From: PSLL01 sp050259195
Lineage (GTDB): Bacteria; Desulfobacterota_D; UBA1144; Nemesobacterales; CSP1-2
Reading direction: 5' to 3'
NCBI GenBank assembly: GCA_050259195.1
Contig: JBLNAE010000193.1
Span: 1 to 8,438, forward strand
Length of the DNA stretch: 8,438 nt
A program made the position numbers and the translations under genes. Below the pieces are notes generated by a model that was given only the letters and a program-made list of their open reading frames with translations, did not search any database and was not told the origin of the DNA. Shown in pieces: positions 1 through 6,499 of this stretch (the stretch's first letter is position 1; the number at the start of each line of letters is the position of its first letter).

Positions 1-65
1 CCGCATGAGAGGTTCTATTTACTGGGCTCATACCCAGATTCTATATTCTTTATTGCCCAAAGGGC

Positions 66-113
66 AACCTGTTTTCATCCCCGTAGTAGAACTATCGGGG
101 TATTCAACAGGTT
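66..113. other. Nested stem-loop upstream of thrC
   Basis: The outer arms AACCTGTT (66-73) and AACAGGTT (106-113) are perfect 8-bp complements. Five unpaired bases on each side separate them from an inner stem CCCCG (79-83) / CGGGG (96-100), which extends as TAG/CTA across a one-base bulge. A separate hairpin, TTGCCC-AAA-GGGCAA (53-67), abuts its 5' side and shares two bases with it. The plus strand continues with only a short T-rich stretch (GTTCTTTAAT), so it is at best a weak terminator. It could be the terminator of an upstream gene, a structured leader, or a relic of a mobile-element end. Confidence 0.5.
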
Positions 114-152
114 CTTTAATAAAGCCATAGTAATCTCTAACACAGCGATTGC

Positions 153-179
153 TTGACAACCCTATAAAGAAAGGGTAAT
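153..179 (+). promoter_or_regulatory. Weak candidate promoter for thrC
   Basis: A perfect TTGACA lies at 153-158. The best downstream partner is GGTAAT (174-179), which matches four of six -10 bases at a short 15-base spacing. A 17-base spacing gives only TAATTC (176-181), which is poor. A small ACCCT/AGGGT dyad sits between and over these elements. Position and distance to the 215 start are plausible, but the -10 is weak. Confidence 0.3.
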
Positions 180-214
180 TCTTTTCCTTTACAAATTCTT
201 ACAAGAGGAATTCG

Positions 215-1468
215 ATGAGCTACGTAAAAGGACTCAGGTGCAGGGAGTGTGGATGCGAGTACCCAAAAGAGCCTATTCATGTTTGTGAATTCTGCTTTGG
301 CCCCCTAGAGGTAAGTTACGACTATGATGAGATAAAAGATACTTTCTCAAGAAATGTAATCGAATCAAGGCCGCATAATATCTGGCGTTATGCCGAGCTT
401 CTGCCAATTGACAACCCCCCTACCATTGGAAAGCAAGTAGGATTTACACCCCTTATAAGAGCCGATAACCTGGCAAGGACATTAGGTGTTAGAGAAATTT
501 ACGTAAAAAATGACTCGGTATGCTACCCTACTCTCTCATTTAAAGACAGGGTAGTTTCAGTGGCTCTTTCAAAGGCAAGAGAATTTGGATATAAGACCGT
601 TGCCTGTGCATCCACCGGAAACCTGGCAAATGCTGTAGCCGCGCTCTCATCGGCAGGAAGACTTGAGAGCTATATATTTATTCCCCATGATCTAGAACAA
701 GCAAAGGTTATCGGGACTACCGTATATGGCGCAAAGCTCATAGGGATTAATGGAAGTTACGACGATGTAAACCGCCTTTGCAGCGAGGTTGCAGGAAAGT
801 TCGGCTGGGCTTTTGTCAATATAAATATCCGTCCCTACTACGCCGAAGGCTCAAAGACATTCGGTTTTGAGATAATGGAGCAACTAGGATGGCGTATTCC
901 GAGGCATATTGTGATACCTATGGCAAGCGGTTCTCTAATAACGAAAATTTGGAAGGCGATAAAGGAATTTGAGAAGCTGGGTTTGGTTGATAGAACAGAG
1001 ACAAAAATCTATGGGGCACAAGCAACTGGATGCTCTCCAATTACGACGGCGGTAAAAAACAGTTGGGAAACCTTTAAACCTGTAAAAGCAAATACGATTG
1101 TAAAATCCCTTGCAATAGGCAATCCCGCCGATGGTTATTACGCAATGAATGTAATGAAAGAGAGCGGCGGATGGGGCGAAGACGCTACGGACGAAGAGGT
1201 TGTAGAGGGAATGAAGCTCCTTGCAGAAACTGAGGGAATATTTACAGAAACGGCGGGTGGAGTAACAGTGGCGGTAGCAAAAAAGCTCATTAAACAGGGC
1301 AAGATTCCGAGAGATGAATCAATCGTGGTATCAATTACAGGAAACGGACTCAAGACTCAGGAGCCTCTTGTTGGCAAGGTTTCAAAACCATATATCATTG
1401 AGGCAAAGCTCGAGGAGTTTGAAGAGCTATACGATAGAATTAAAAGCCAAGGAAAAGGAGGTAATTAA
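215..1468 (+). CDS. thrC: Threonine synthase-type PLP enzyme with N-terminal zinc ribbon
   Basis: This is a fold-type II PLP-dependent enzyme of 417 residues. Threonine synthase converts O-phosphohomoserine to threonine in the cytoplasm. Residues 9-27 form a CxxC...CxxC zinc ribbon (C9, C12, C24, C27), as in archaeal-type threonine synthases. SFKDR (108-112) carries the PLP Schiff-base lysine K110. ASTGN (132-136) is the cofactor phosphate loop, and TGNGLK (375-380) matches the C-terminal family motif. The start is set by AGAGGA at 204-209, five bases before the ATG, and by the ribbon beginning directly after it. The stop touches the start of the next gene, a CysO-like sulfur carrier, so the two are translated together. 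That pairing raises an alternative: a sulfhydrylase using a protein thiocarboxylate, as CysM does in Mycobacterium. The family assignment is firm; the substrate is inferred. Confidence 0.9.
   Translation: MSYVKGLRCRECGCEYPKEPIHVCEFCFGPLEVSYDYDEIKDTFSRNVIESRPHNIWRYAELLPIDNPPTIGKQVGFTPLIRADNLARTLGVREIYVKNDSVCYPTLSFKDRVVSVALSKAREFGYKTVACASTGNLANAVAALSSAGRLESYIFIPHDLEQAKVIGTTVYGAKLIGINGSYDDVNRLCSEVAGKFGWAFVNINIRPYYAEGSKTFGFEIMEQLGWRIPRHIVIPMASGSLITKIWKAIKEFEKLGLVDRTETKIYGAQATGCSPITTAVKNSWETFKPVKANTIVKSLAIGNPADGYYAMNVMKESGGWGEDATDEEVVEGMKLLAETEGIFTETAGGVTVAVAKKLIKQGKIPRDESIVVSITGNGLKTQEPLVGKVSKPYIIEAKLEEFEELYDRIKSQGKGGN
1455..1462 (+). promoter_or_regulatory. Strong ribosome binding site inside the end of thrC
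   Basis: AAGGAGGT, fully complementary to the 16S anti-Shine-Dalgarno core, lies in the last codons of thrC, six bases before the ATG at 1469. It supports independent high-level translation of the small sulfur carrier and fixes its start. Confidence 0.85.
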
Positions 1469-1747
1469 ATGCCATCCGTAAGAATTCCAACCCCGCTTAG
1501 AAGGCTAGTGGGGGAAAAAGATGAAGTCACAGTGAATGCCAAGAACGTTAAAGAGTTGATCGAAGAGATTGAAAAGCAGTTTCCTGGAGTAAAAGAGAGG
1601 CTCTGCGATGAACATGGAAACGTAAGGAGATTCATAAATCTCTACGTTAATAATGAAGACATAAGATTTCTCAAGGGAGTAGAAACGGAGCTTAAAGAAA
1701 GCGACACTGTATCAATTATCCCCGCAATTGCAGGTGGAATAAGGTAA
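1469..1747 (+). CDS. CysO/ThiS/MoaD-like ubiquitin-fold sulfur carrier protein
   Basis: This 92-residue beta-grasp protein is of the size of ThiS, MoaD and CysO. Such proteins are adenylated at a C-terminal Gly-Gly and converted to a thiocarboxylate that donates sulfide. It recalls Mycobacterium CysO along its length: an IPTPLR stretch near the N-terminus (6-11), RFINLYVNNEDIRF (54-67), and PAIAGG at the end (85-90). The protein does not stop at Gly89-Gly90 but continues with Ile-Arg, so a peptidase would have to trim it before activation. Wolinella HcyS is known to need removal of a C-terminal alanine by the metalloprotease HcyD. The ATG directly follows the thrC stop with no gap, implying coupled expression and a shared pathway. 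No E1-like activating enzyme or JAMM peptidase is in this window. A MoaD role in molybdopterin synthesis is less likely given the neighbour. Confidence 0.88.
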   Translation: MPSVRIPTPLRRLVGEKDEVTVNAKNVKELIEEIEKQFPGVKERLCDEHGNVRRFINLYVNNEDIRFLKGVETELKESDTVSIIPAIAGGIR

Positions 1748-1754
1748 TATCAAT

Positions 1755-1823
1755 GCCACAAAGCACCGAGACACAGAGCCTAAAATTAAAATCTTTTTCT
1801 TAGCGTCTTTGTGTCTTCATGGC
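1755..1823. repeat. Imperfect palindromic intergenic repeat
   Basis: The left arm (1755-1778, GCCACAAAGCACCGAGACAC onward) and the right arm (1799-1823, ending GTGTCTTCATGGC) are approximate reverse complements, sharing blocks such as GCCA, AAG, CAC and AGAC around an A/T-rich loop. A partial further copy, TTCGTGGC (1839-1846), echoes TTCATGGC (1816-1823). From general familiarity, similar cacaaag/gacacagag palindromes recur between genes in many environmental bacteria. It lies in the gap between the sulfur-carrier gene and the sugar kinase and could fold in RNA. No long T-run follows, so a terminator role is uncertain. Confidence 0.6.
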
Positions 1824-1896
1824 TATATTTTGTTTTAATTCGTGGCCAAATAATTTCCCGCAATCCGTATTACATCCTCCCCGGAAATAAAAACGC

Positions 1897-2817
1897 ATGA
1901 ACCGACTCGACATTATTGGGATCGGTCAGGTATGTGTGGATTATCTCGGAAGGGTTCGCTATTATCCCCATGTTGAAGGAAGAGTTGAATTAGAAGAGGC
2001 TACCATACGCAGTGGAGGGCCAACGGCAACTGCACTTTTGGTTCTTGCCCGCTTTGGAATGAATGTCGCTGTCATTGGCAAAGTCGGGGATGACTATTTT
2101 GGGAGGATGGCAATCCAAGACCTCCAAAGAGAGGGAATAGGCACCTCTTTTCTAATAAAAGAAAAAGGGAGAAGAACGCAAGTCTCTTTCATACCAATCG
2201 AAAAGGAAAGCGGCAGGAGAACGGTTTTTTGGTCAAGGGGAAGTATTACACCCCTTAGGTCAAGAGACATAAAAAAGAAACTAATAGCCCAATCAAGAGC
2301 GATTCACTTTGATGAGCTATTTGTTGAAGCCGTAGTTGAGGCCGCCCAAATAGCGAAGAAATCGGGCGTTCTGGTATCAATGGATGCGGGGAATTATGAG
2401 GATGGAATTGAAGAGCTAAAAGGGAAAGTGGATTTGTTTATAGCCTCTGAAAGCTTCATGAAAGAATACAGCGGAGAAGAGAATCCATCCAAGGGTATAA
2501 ACAAACTAAAGGAATTTGGAGCTAAGGTCACAACCGTAACGCTTGGGTCTAAAGGTTCACTTACAATTTACAATGATGAATTCATAAAAATCCCAGCCTA
2601 TCCAGTTCGAGCCATAGACACAACGGGAGCAGGGGACGTGTTTCACGGGGCGTTTCTTTATGGCTGGCTCAAGGGTTGGGAGATAAGACAAACCCTGAGA
2701 TTCGCATCTGGCGCCGCCGCAATGAACTGCCTCTCACTTGGAGCACACGGAGGAATCCCTAAAAAACCAGAAGAAGTGTTTGATTTTATGAAAGGGGCAG
2801 AAATAGGCAAACCTTGA
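1897..2817 (+). CDS. PfkB/ribokinase-family carbohydrate kinase
   Basis: This 306-residue protein has the length and both signatures of the PfkB family, which phosphorylates sugars or nucleosides with ATP in the cytoplasm. The N-terminal part has D15 in GQVCVD, a substrate-side Gly-Gly (G40-G41) and GKVGDDYFG (61-69). The C-terminal motif DTTGAGD (241-247) forms the anion hole, with D247 as the catalytic base. The substrate cannot be told from sequence; ribokinase-like, fructokinase-like or nucleoside kinases all remain possible. The upstream gap of 149 bases holds the palindromic repeat. The start has only a weak GGAA (1883-1886) ten bases before the ATG, and no convincing promoter is visible. 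The reading begins directly with the first beta strand (LDIIGIG), which supports this start. It appears to be a unit separate from the thrC pair. Confidence 0.92.
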   Translation: MNRLDIIGIGQVCVDYLGRVRYYPHVEGRVELEEATIRSGGPTATALLVLARFGMNVAVIGKVGDDYFGRMAIQDLQREGIGTSFLIKEKGRRTQVSFIPIEKESGRRTVFWSRGSITPLRSRDIKKKLIAQSRAIHFDELFVEAVVEAAQIAKKSGVLVSMDAGNYEDGIEELKGKVDLFIASESFMKEYSGEENPSKGINKLKEFGAKVTTVTLGSKGSLTIYNDEFIKIPAYPVRAIDTTGAGDVFHGAFLYGWLKGWEIRQTLRFASGAAAMNCLSLGAHGGIPKKPEEVFDFMKGAEIGKP

Positions 2818-2831
2818 GGTTGAACACAATG

Positions 2832-2837
2832 TATAAT
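2832..2837 (+). promoter_or_regulatory. Candidate -10 box for the exported NTF2-like gene
   Basis: A perfect TATAAT lies in the 75-base gap after the kinase gene. No good -35 hexamer sits at 16-18 bases upstream, and TTGAGG (2814-2819) is too close. It could give the downstream gene its own transcript. Confidence 0.3.
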
Positions 2838-2879
2838 CTACCCTGTAGGAGTGATCAAACACGAAAAGCACAAGCTAAT

Positions 2880-2887
2880 AAGGAGGT
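2880..2887 (+). promoter_or_regulatory. Ribosome binding site that decides the start at 2893
   Basis: AAGGAGGT precedes the ATG at 2893 by five bases. This makes that codon, rather than an in-frame GTG at 2851, the natural start. A hydrophobic signal peptide begins right after it. Confidence 0.85.
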
Positions 2888-2892
2888 CTGTA

Positions 2893-3381
2893 ATGAATAT
2901 TTGGATATGGGTTGTGATTGTTTCCTTTGTAGTGACGCCAGCCTTTGCCGACGCGACAGCCGATGCAAAGGCACAATCTGAATCCTTCGCACGAGCTGTG
3001 AATGCCGGAGATGTAAAGGCGACGCTTGCCCTTTATGCAGATAATGCCCGTGTAATTTGGCCTGGACAAGGTGATGAAGCGAAGGGGAAGGTAGAGATTG
3101 AGAAGCTAATTGTTGATACCCTGAAAGCCTTTCCAGGTGTGAAGATGACTCTCAAGTCTCAGGAGGCTATACCATTGGGGAGCGGCTACATCGCTACAAT
3201 CGGAAAATGGGAAATGTCATTCAAGGGAAGTGATGGAAAGGCTCAGACGATGGAAATACGCACGAGCGAGGTCATCAAGAAGCAGGAGCATAGGACTGTT
3301 TACGTTATTGATCATGCATCTGTTGGTCTACTCCCACCCGGCAACAACGGAGCTACAGGCACGAGCCCAGCCCCGCAGTAA
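2893..3381 (+). CDS. Exported SnoaL/DUF4440-like (NTF2 superfamily) protein
   Basis: The product is 162 residues long. The first 19 residues are a Sec signal peptide with a short hydrophobic core (about 3-16) and an AFA-D cleavage site after residue 19, so the mature protein should be periplasmic or secreted. The rest has the pattern of small NTF2-like proteins: an N-terminal helix (SFARAVNAGDVKATLALYA, 31-49), a DNARVIWPG turn (50-58), then a helix (about 66-79) and alternating strands with KWEMSF near the middle. Members of this superfamily range from ketosteroid-isomerase-like enzymes to non-catalytic binding domains. No catalytic set can be assigned here. The C-terminus is a Pro/Gly/Ala-rich tail. 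The gene follows the sugar kinase by 75 bases and converges with dnaJ. Function is unknown. Confidence 0.75.
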   Translation: MNIWIWVVIVSFVVTPAFADATADAKAQSESFARAVNAGDVKATLALYADNARVIWPGQGDEAKGKVEIEKLIVDTLKAFPGVKMTLKSQEAIPLGSGYIATIGKWEMSFKGSDGKAQTMEIRTSEVIKKQEHRTVYVIDHASVGLLPPGNNGATGTSPAPQ

Positions 3382-3382
3382 A

Positions 3383-3529
3383 GACCAATTTAAATGTGCA
3401 GTACCATTAGTTCAACCATGTTTGTATCTTGAAGTGGAAATTTTTAGCACCGCACATAAGCTGAGAGCGACGGGGAAGGTAATATCTTTAAACAATCAAA
3501 CACAGAATGGTATTACTCGGATGTGTTTA
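3383..3529 (+). pseudogene. Possible headless PilZ-like fragment in the convergent gap
   Basis: Starting just after the stop of the exported protein, another frame reads about 48 codons with a PilZ-like rhythm: VPLVQPCLYLEVEIF, then HKLRATGKVI, then NGITRM. PilZ domains, which bind cyclic-di-GMP, often show a 'PL..G..L.LE..' strand pair followed by 'L.A.G.V'. The fragment has no start codon, no N-terminal RxxxR motif and no stop before it runs antisense into the 3' end of dnaJ. It may be the residue of a deleted gene or a chance reading. The rest of the 3382-3526 gap has no convincing terminator; only a weak AAACAC/GTGTTT dyad (3498-3503/3523-3528) is seen. Confidence 0.22.
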
Positions 3530-4612
3530 CCCAAACAACTCGCGGAACTTATCGAAGAAATTTTTCACCGTCGGGTTTTCGTCACCTTCGCCCGCTTTGG
3601 AGAACTCTTCGAGCAACTCCCTCTGCCTTGAGCTGAGCTTTACCGGAACCTCCACCTGCACCTGTATGTGAAGATCACCCTTCCCTTTTCCATTAAGGCT
3701 TGGCACGCCCTTGCCCTTAATCTTAAAGATCTGTCCGGGCTGAGTTCCGGGTGGGATTTTAGTTGTGGTTTTCCCATCAAGGGTGGGAATCTCTATTTCC
3801 GCGCCAAGCGCCGCCTGAACAAAGCTCACCGGAACTTCGCAGAATATGTCCTTTCCTTCGCGCTTAAAGAACGGATGCTCCTTTACGTATATTTCCACGT
3901 AGAGGTCTCCGTTCGGACCGCCGAGAGAGCCAATATCACCTTCTCCACGAATTCTCAACCTTGCGCCGTGAGTGATACCAGCAGGAATCTTTACCTTAAC
4001 CGTTTGCTCGGAGTTCAGGACCCCCTCTCCTTTGCACTTAGGACAGGGCTTCTTTATCACCCTTCCCGCGCCGTTGCAGTTTGAACAGGTTCTGCTTATC
4101 GCAAAAAAACCCTCAGAGTATCTGACCTCCCCTCTCCCAGCACACATCACGCACACAACTTCCCCGCCGGAGGCCGCGCCGCGTCCGCCGCACTCTTGGC
4201 AGAAAACCCTCTTAGGCACCGCGATTTCTTTCTCTACGCCAAAAGCCGCCTCTTCAAATGTAAGCTGAAGCACGTATTTTAAGTCCCTGCCCTTTTCAGG
4301 ACGGCGTCTTCTTCCAGTATTGAAGACCTCTTCAAAGAGGTTTCCAAAGAGATCGTTAAAATTGAAATCCGCATCCGAGAAGAATCCCGCGCCTGATATA
4401 TGGCCGAAGCTATCGTACTGCGCTCTTTTTTCAGGACTGCTTAGAACCTGGTAGGCTTCGTTAATCTCCTTAAACCTCTCCTCAGCATCAGGACTCCCCG
4501 GATTTCTATCAGGATGATATTCAAACGCAAGCCTTTTATACGCCCTTTTCATCTCTTCCTGAGTGGCATTGCGTCCAATTCCCAGAACCTCATAATAGTC
4601 TCTCTTCACCAT
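3527..4612 (-). CDS. dnaJ: Chaperone protein DnaJ (Hsp40)
   Basis: This is a type I J-domain co-chaperone of 361 residues that delivers unfolded clients to DnaK and stimulates its ATPase. The J domain spans about 4-70 with HPD at 33-35. A short Gly/Phe region (about 70-100) follows. Four CxxCxGxG zinc motifs begin at 138, 154, 176 and 190. The C-terminal client-binding and dimer domains fill the rest. I start at the ATG at 4612 (MVKRDYYEVLG), the usual beginning for the family. A GTG four codons upstream (4624) is in frame and cannot be fully excluded, because GGAG (4624-4627) sits a rather long 11 bases before the ATG. The gene is last in the hrcA-grpE-dnaK-dnaJ operon, 29 bases after dnaK. 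The Gly/Phe linker is short and carries acidic residues (DADFNFND). Confidence 0.97.
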   Translation of the reverse strand: MVKRDYYEVLGIGRNATQEEMKRAYKRLAFEYHPDRNPGSPDAEERFKEINEAYQVLSSPEKRAQYDSFGHISGAGFFSDADFNFNDLFGNLFEEVFNTGRRRRPEKGRDLKYVLQLTFEEAAFGVEKEIAVPKRVFCQECGGRGAASGGEVVCVMCAGRGEVRYSEGFFAISRTCSNCNGAGRVIKKPCPKCKGEGVLNSEQTVKVKIPAGITHGARLRIRGEGDIGSLGGPNGDLYVEIYVKEHPFFKREGKDIFCEVPVSFVQAALGAEIEIPTLDGKTTTKIPPGTQPGQIFKIKGKGVPSLNGKGKGDLHIQVQVEVPVKLSSRQRELLEEFSKAGEGDENPTVKNFFDKFRELFG

Positions 4613-4641
4613 ATTAATTTCCACTCCAAAACCTCAATTGA

Positions 4642-6480
4642 TTATTCCTGTCTGCTCTCTTCGGCTGCAGCGGATTTTTGGCCCTGGCCATATATGAACT
4701 CTGCAAACTTATAAGAGGCTTCCTGAAGTTCGTTGCATGCATTTTTAATCTCAATGTAATCATCTCTATCGAGAACTTCTTTCATCCTCTCCATCGCTCT
4801 CTCGATTCGTTGCCTTGTCTCCGCATCTACCTTATTGCCATATGCATCAAGGGTTTTACCAACTGAATAAAGAAGACCCTCAGCCTCATTCTTTGCAACC
4901 ACAACATCTTTTCGCTTTTGATCTTCCTCAGCGTATACCTGCCCTTCTTTTATCATCTTTTGAATATCCTCTTCACTAAGCCCTCCAGAAGGAAAGACCC
5001 GAACCGTCTGCTCTTTCCCAGTACCCAAGTCCTTTGCCAATACATGGAGGATTCCATCGGAATCAACCTCAAATGAAACCTCAATCTGAGGCATTCCTTT
5101 TGGAGCAGGAGGAATTCCAACAAGATCGAATCTCGCAAGAGAGATATTGTCCGCTGACATCTCGCGCTCACCCTGAAGAACATGAACGCTCACAAAGCTC
5201 TGGCTATCAAAAGCCGTAGTAAAAATCCTGCTCCTCTTGGTAGGAATCGTAGTATTTCTCTCTATTATCTTTGTGAATACACCGCCCTTCGTTTCAACAC
5301 CGAGGGAAAGCGGAACAACATCCAAGAGAAGAACTTCTTTAATCTTGCCTTCGAGGACCCCGCTTTGAATCGCGGCACCAATTGCAACGACTTCATCCGG
5401 ATTAATCTTTTTTTGAGACTCTTTCTCAAAGATAGTTTTAATCTTTTCCTGAACCTTCGGCATTCTGGTCATACCACCGACAAGAAGCACCTCATCTATA
5501 TCAGATGATTCGAGTTTGGCATCCTGAAGAGCCTGTTGACAGGGTCCTCCGAGCCTGTCAACCAGATCAGAGACCAGTTGCTCAAATTTTGCCCTTGTTA
5601 CCTTAACATTGAGATGCTTTGGCCCACCCGCATCCACCGCAATAAATGGAAGATTTATAGTTGTCTCAAAAAGCGAAGATAGTTCGTGCTTTGCCTTTTC
5701 GGAAGCCTCTCGGATTCTCTGAAGTGCCATTCGATCAAGTCTTAGATCAATTCCGTGCTGTTTTCTGAATTCTTCAATTACAAGTTCAACCAATCTCTGA
5801 TCGAAATCCTCTCCGCCTAAGAATGTATCCCCACTTGTTGATTTAACCTCAAATACACCATTAGCCATCTCAAGTATCGTTACGTCGAATGTTCCACCGC
5901 CAAGGTCAACCACCGCTACCTTGGCATTGTCCTTTTTATCGAGTCCGTAGGCAAGCGCGGCCGCTGTAGGCTCATTTATTATACGCCTTACGTTAAATCC
6001 GGCTATTCTCCCTGCGTCCTTGGTCGCTTGTCTCTGTCGGTCGTTAAAATACGCTGGCACCGTTATGACGGCTTCCTCTACTTCATAGCCGAGATACTCT
6101 TCGGCAATCCGTTTCATCTTTGCAAGTATAATCGCCGAGATTTCCTGCGGACTGTATTCATTGTCACTTACCTCAACCCAGGCATCCCCGGATGGACCGG
6201 AAACGATATTGTATGAAACCAGTTCCCTTGCCTTTCGCACCTCTTCCGCATCGTAGCGCCTGCCTATGAGCCTTTTTACGGCGTAAATCGTATTTAGAGG
6301 GTTCACTACGGCCTGCCTCTTTGCGACGGCTCCTACAAATCTGCCGGAGTCCTCAGTAAAAGCTACAACAGAAGGAGTTATTCTGCTTCCCTCTTCATTC
6401 GGAATTACTATAGGCTCTCCACCATCAATCACCGCCACGCACGAGTTGGTCGTGCCAAGGTCTATTCCAACTATCGTCAT
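4642..6480 (-). CDS. dnaK: Molecular chaperone DnaK (Hsp70)
   Basis: This ATP-driven cytoplasmic chaperone has 612 residues, slightly shorter than the usual 630-640. The nucleotide-binding domain shows the phosphate-1 loop IDLGTTNS (6-13), the catalytic lysine K69, the switch residues P142 and E170, and DLGGGTFD (192-199) with the conserved T197. The interdomain linker VLLLD is at 383-387 and is followed by the beta substrate-binding domain. The alpha-helical lid ends in a short acidic tail without the long Gly-rich spacer found in many DnaKs, which explains the reduced length. GAGGGA (6485-6490) lies four bases before the ATG. The gene follows grpE by 19 bases and precedes dnaJ by 29. All active-site motifs are intact. 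Confidence 0.99.
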   Translation of the reverse strand: MTIVGIDLGTTNSCVAVIDGGEPIVIPNEEGSRITPSVVAFTEDSGRFVGAVAKRQAVVNPLNTIYAVKRLIGRRYDAEEVRKARELVSYNIVSGPSGDAWVEVSDNEYSPQEISAIILAKMKRIAEEYLGYEVEEAVITVPAYFNDRQRQATKDAGRIAGFNVRRIINEPTAAALAYGLDKKDNAKVAVVDLGGGTFDVTILEMANGVFEVKSTSGDTFLGGEDFDQRLVELVIEEFRKQHGIDLRLDRMALQRIREASEKAKHELSSLFETTINLPFIAVDAGGPKHLNVKVTRAKFEQLVSDLVDRLGGPCQQALQDAKLESSDIDEVLLVGGMTRMPKVQEKIKTIFEKESQKKINPDEVVAIGAAIQSGVLEGKIKEVLLLDVVPLSLGVETKGGVFTKIIERNTTIPTKRSRIFTTAFDSQSFVSVHVLQGEREMSADNISLARFDLVGIPPAPKGMPQIEVSFEVDSDGILHVLAKDLGTGKEQTVRVFPSGGLSEEDIQKMIKEGQVYAEEDQKRKDVVVAKNEAEGLLYSVGKTLDAYGNKVDAETRQRIERAMERMKEVLDRDDYIEIKNACNELQEASYKFAEFIYGQGQKSAAAEESRQE

Positions 6481-6499
6481 TTTATCCCTCGACTAATTA

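Larger units (their letters stand above)
1..214. other. Upstream region of thrC with serial hairpins, no assigned gene
   Basis: No gene can be assigned here. Several frames stay open for 40-50 codons: plus frame 1 runs from base 1 to a TGA at 154-156, plus frame 2 ends at TAG 128-130, and a minus-strand frame is also open. None gives a recognisable product, so the left edge may or may not be the 3' end of a neighbouring gene. Visible structure includes CTGGG/CCCAG (22-26/33-37), TTGCCC-AAA-GGGCAA (53-67), a long nested stem (66-113) and ACCCT/AGGGT (159-163/172-176). No riboswitch or T-box consensus was recognised. Confidence 0.5.

Noticed and set aside
22..37. CTGGG-CTCATA-CCCAG resembles a tRNA-Met anticodon arm
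   Set aside because: The loop has six rather than seven bases, and no acceptor, D or T arm can be built around it.
1138..1353. Minus-strand open frame inside thrC
   Set aside because: Its low-complexity Ser/Thr/Pro product mirrors the thrC codons on the other strand.
2851..2892. GTG at 2851 as start of the exported NTF2-like gene
   Set aside because: It would put 14 polar, basic residues before the signal peptide, while the ATG at 2893 has a perfect ribosome site.
3402..3512. TACCATT (3402-3408) and AATGGTA (3506-3512) as a terminator stem
   Set aside because: The arms are 97 bases apart and no T-run follows, so this is most likely chance.
3668..4268. Plus-strand open frames across the dnaJ gene
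   Set aside because: They lie antisense to a full, motif-complete dnaJ and encode no recognisable protein.
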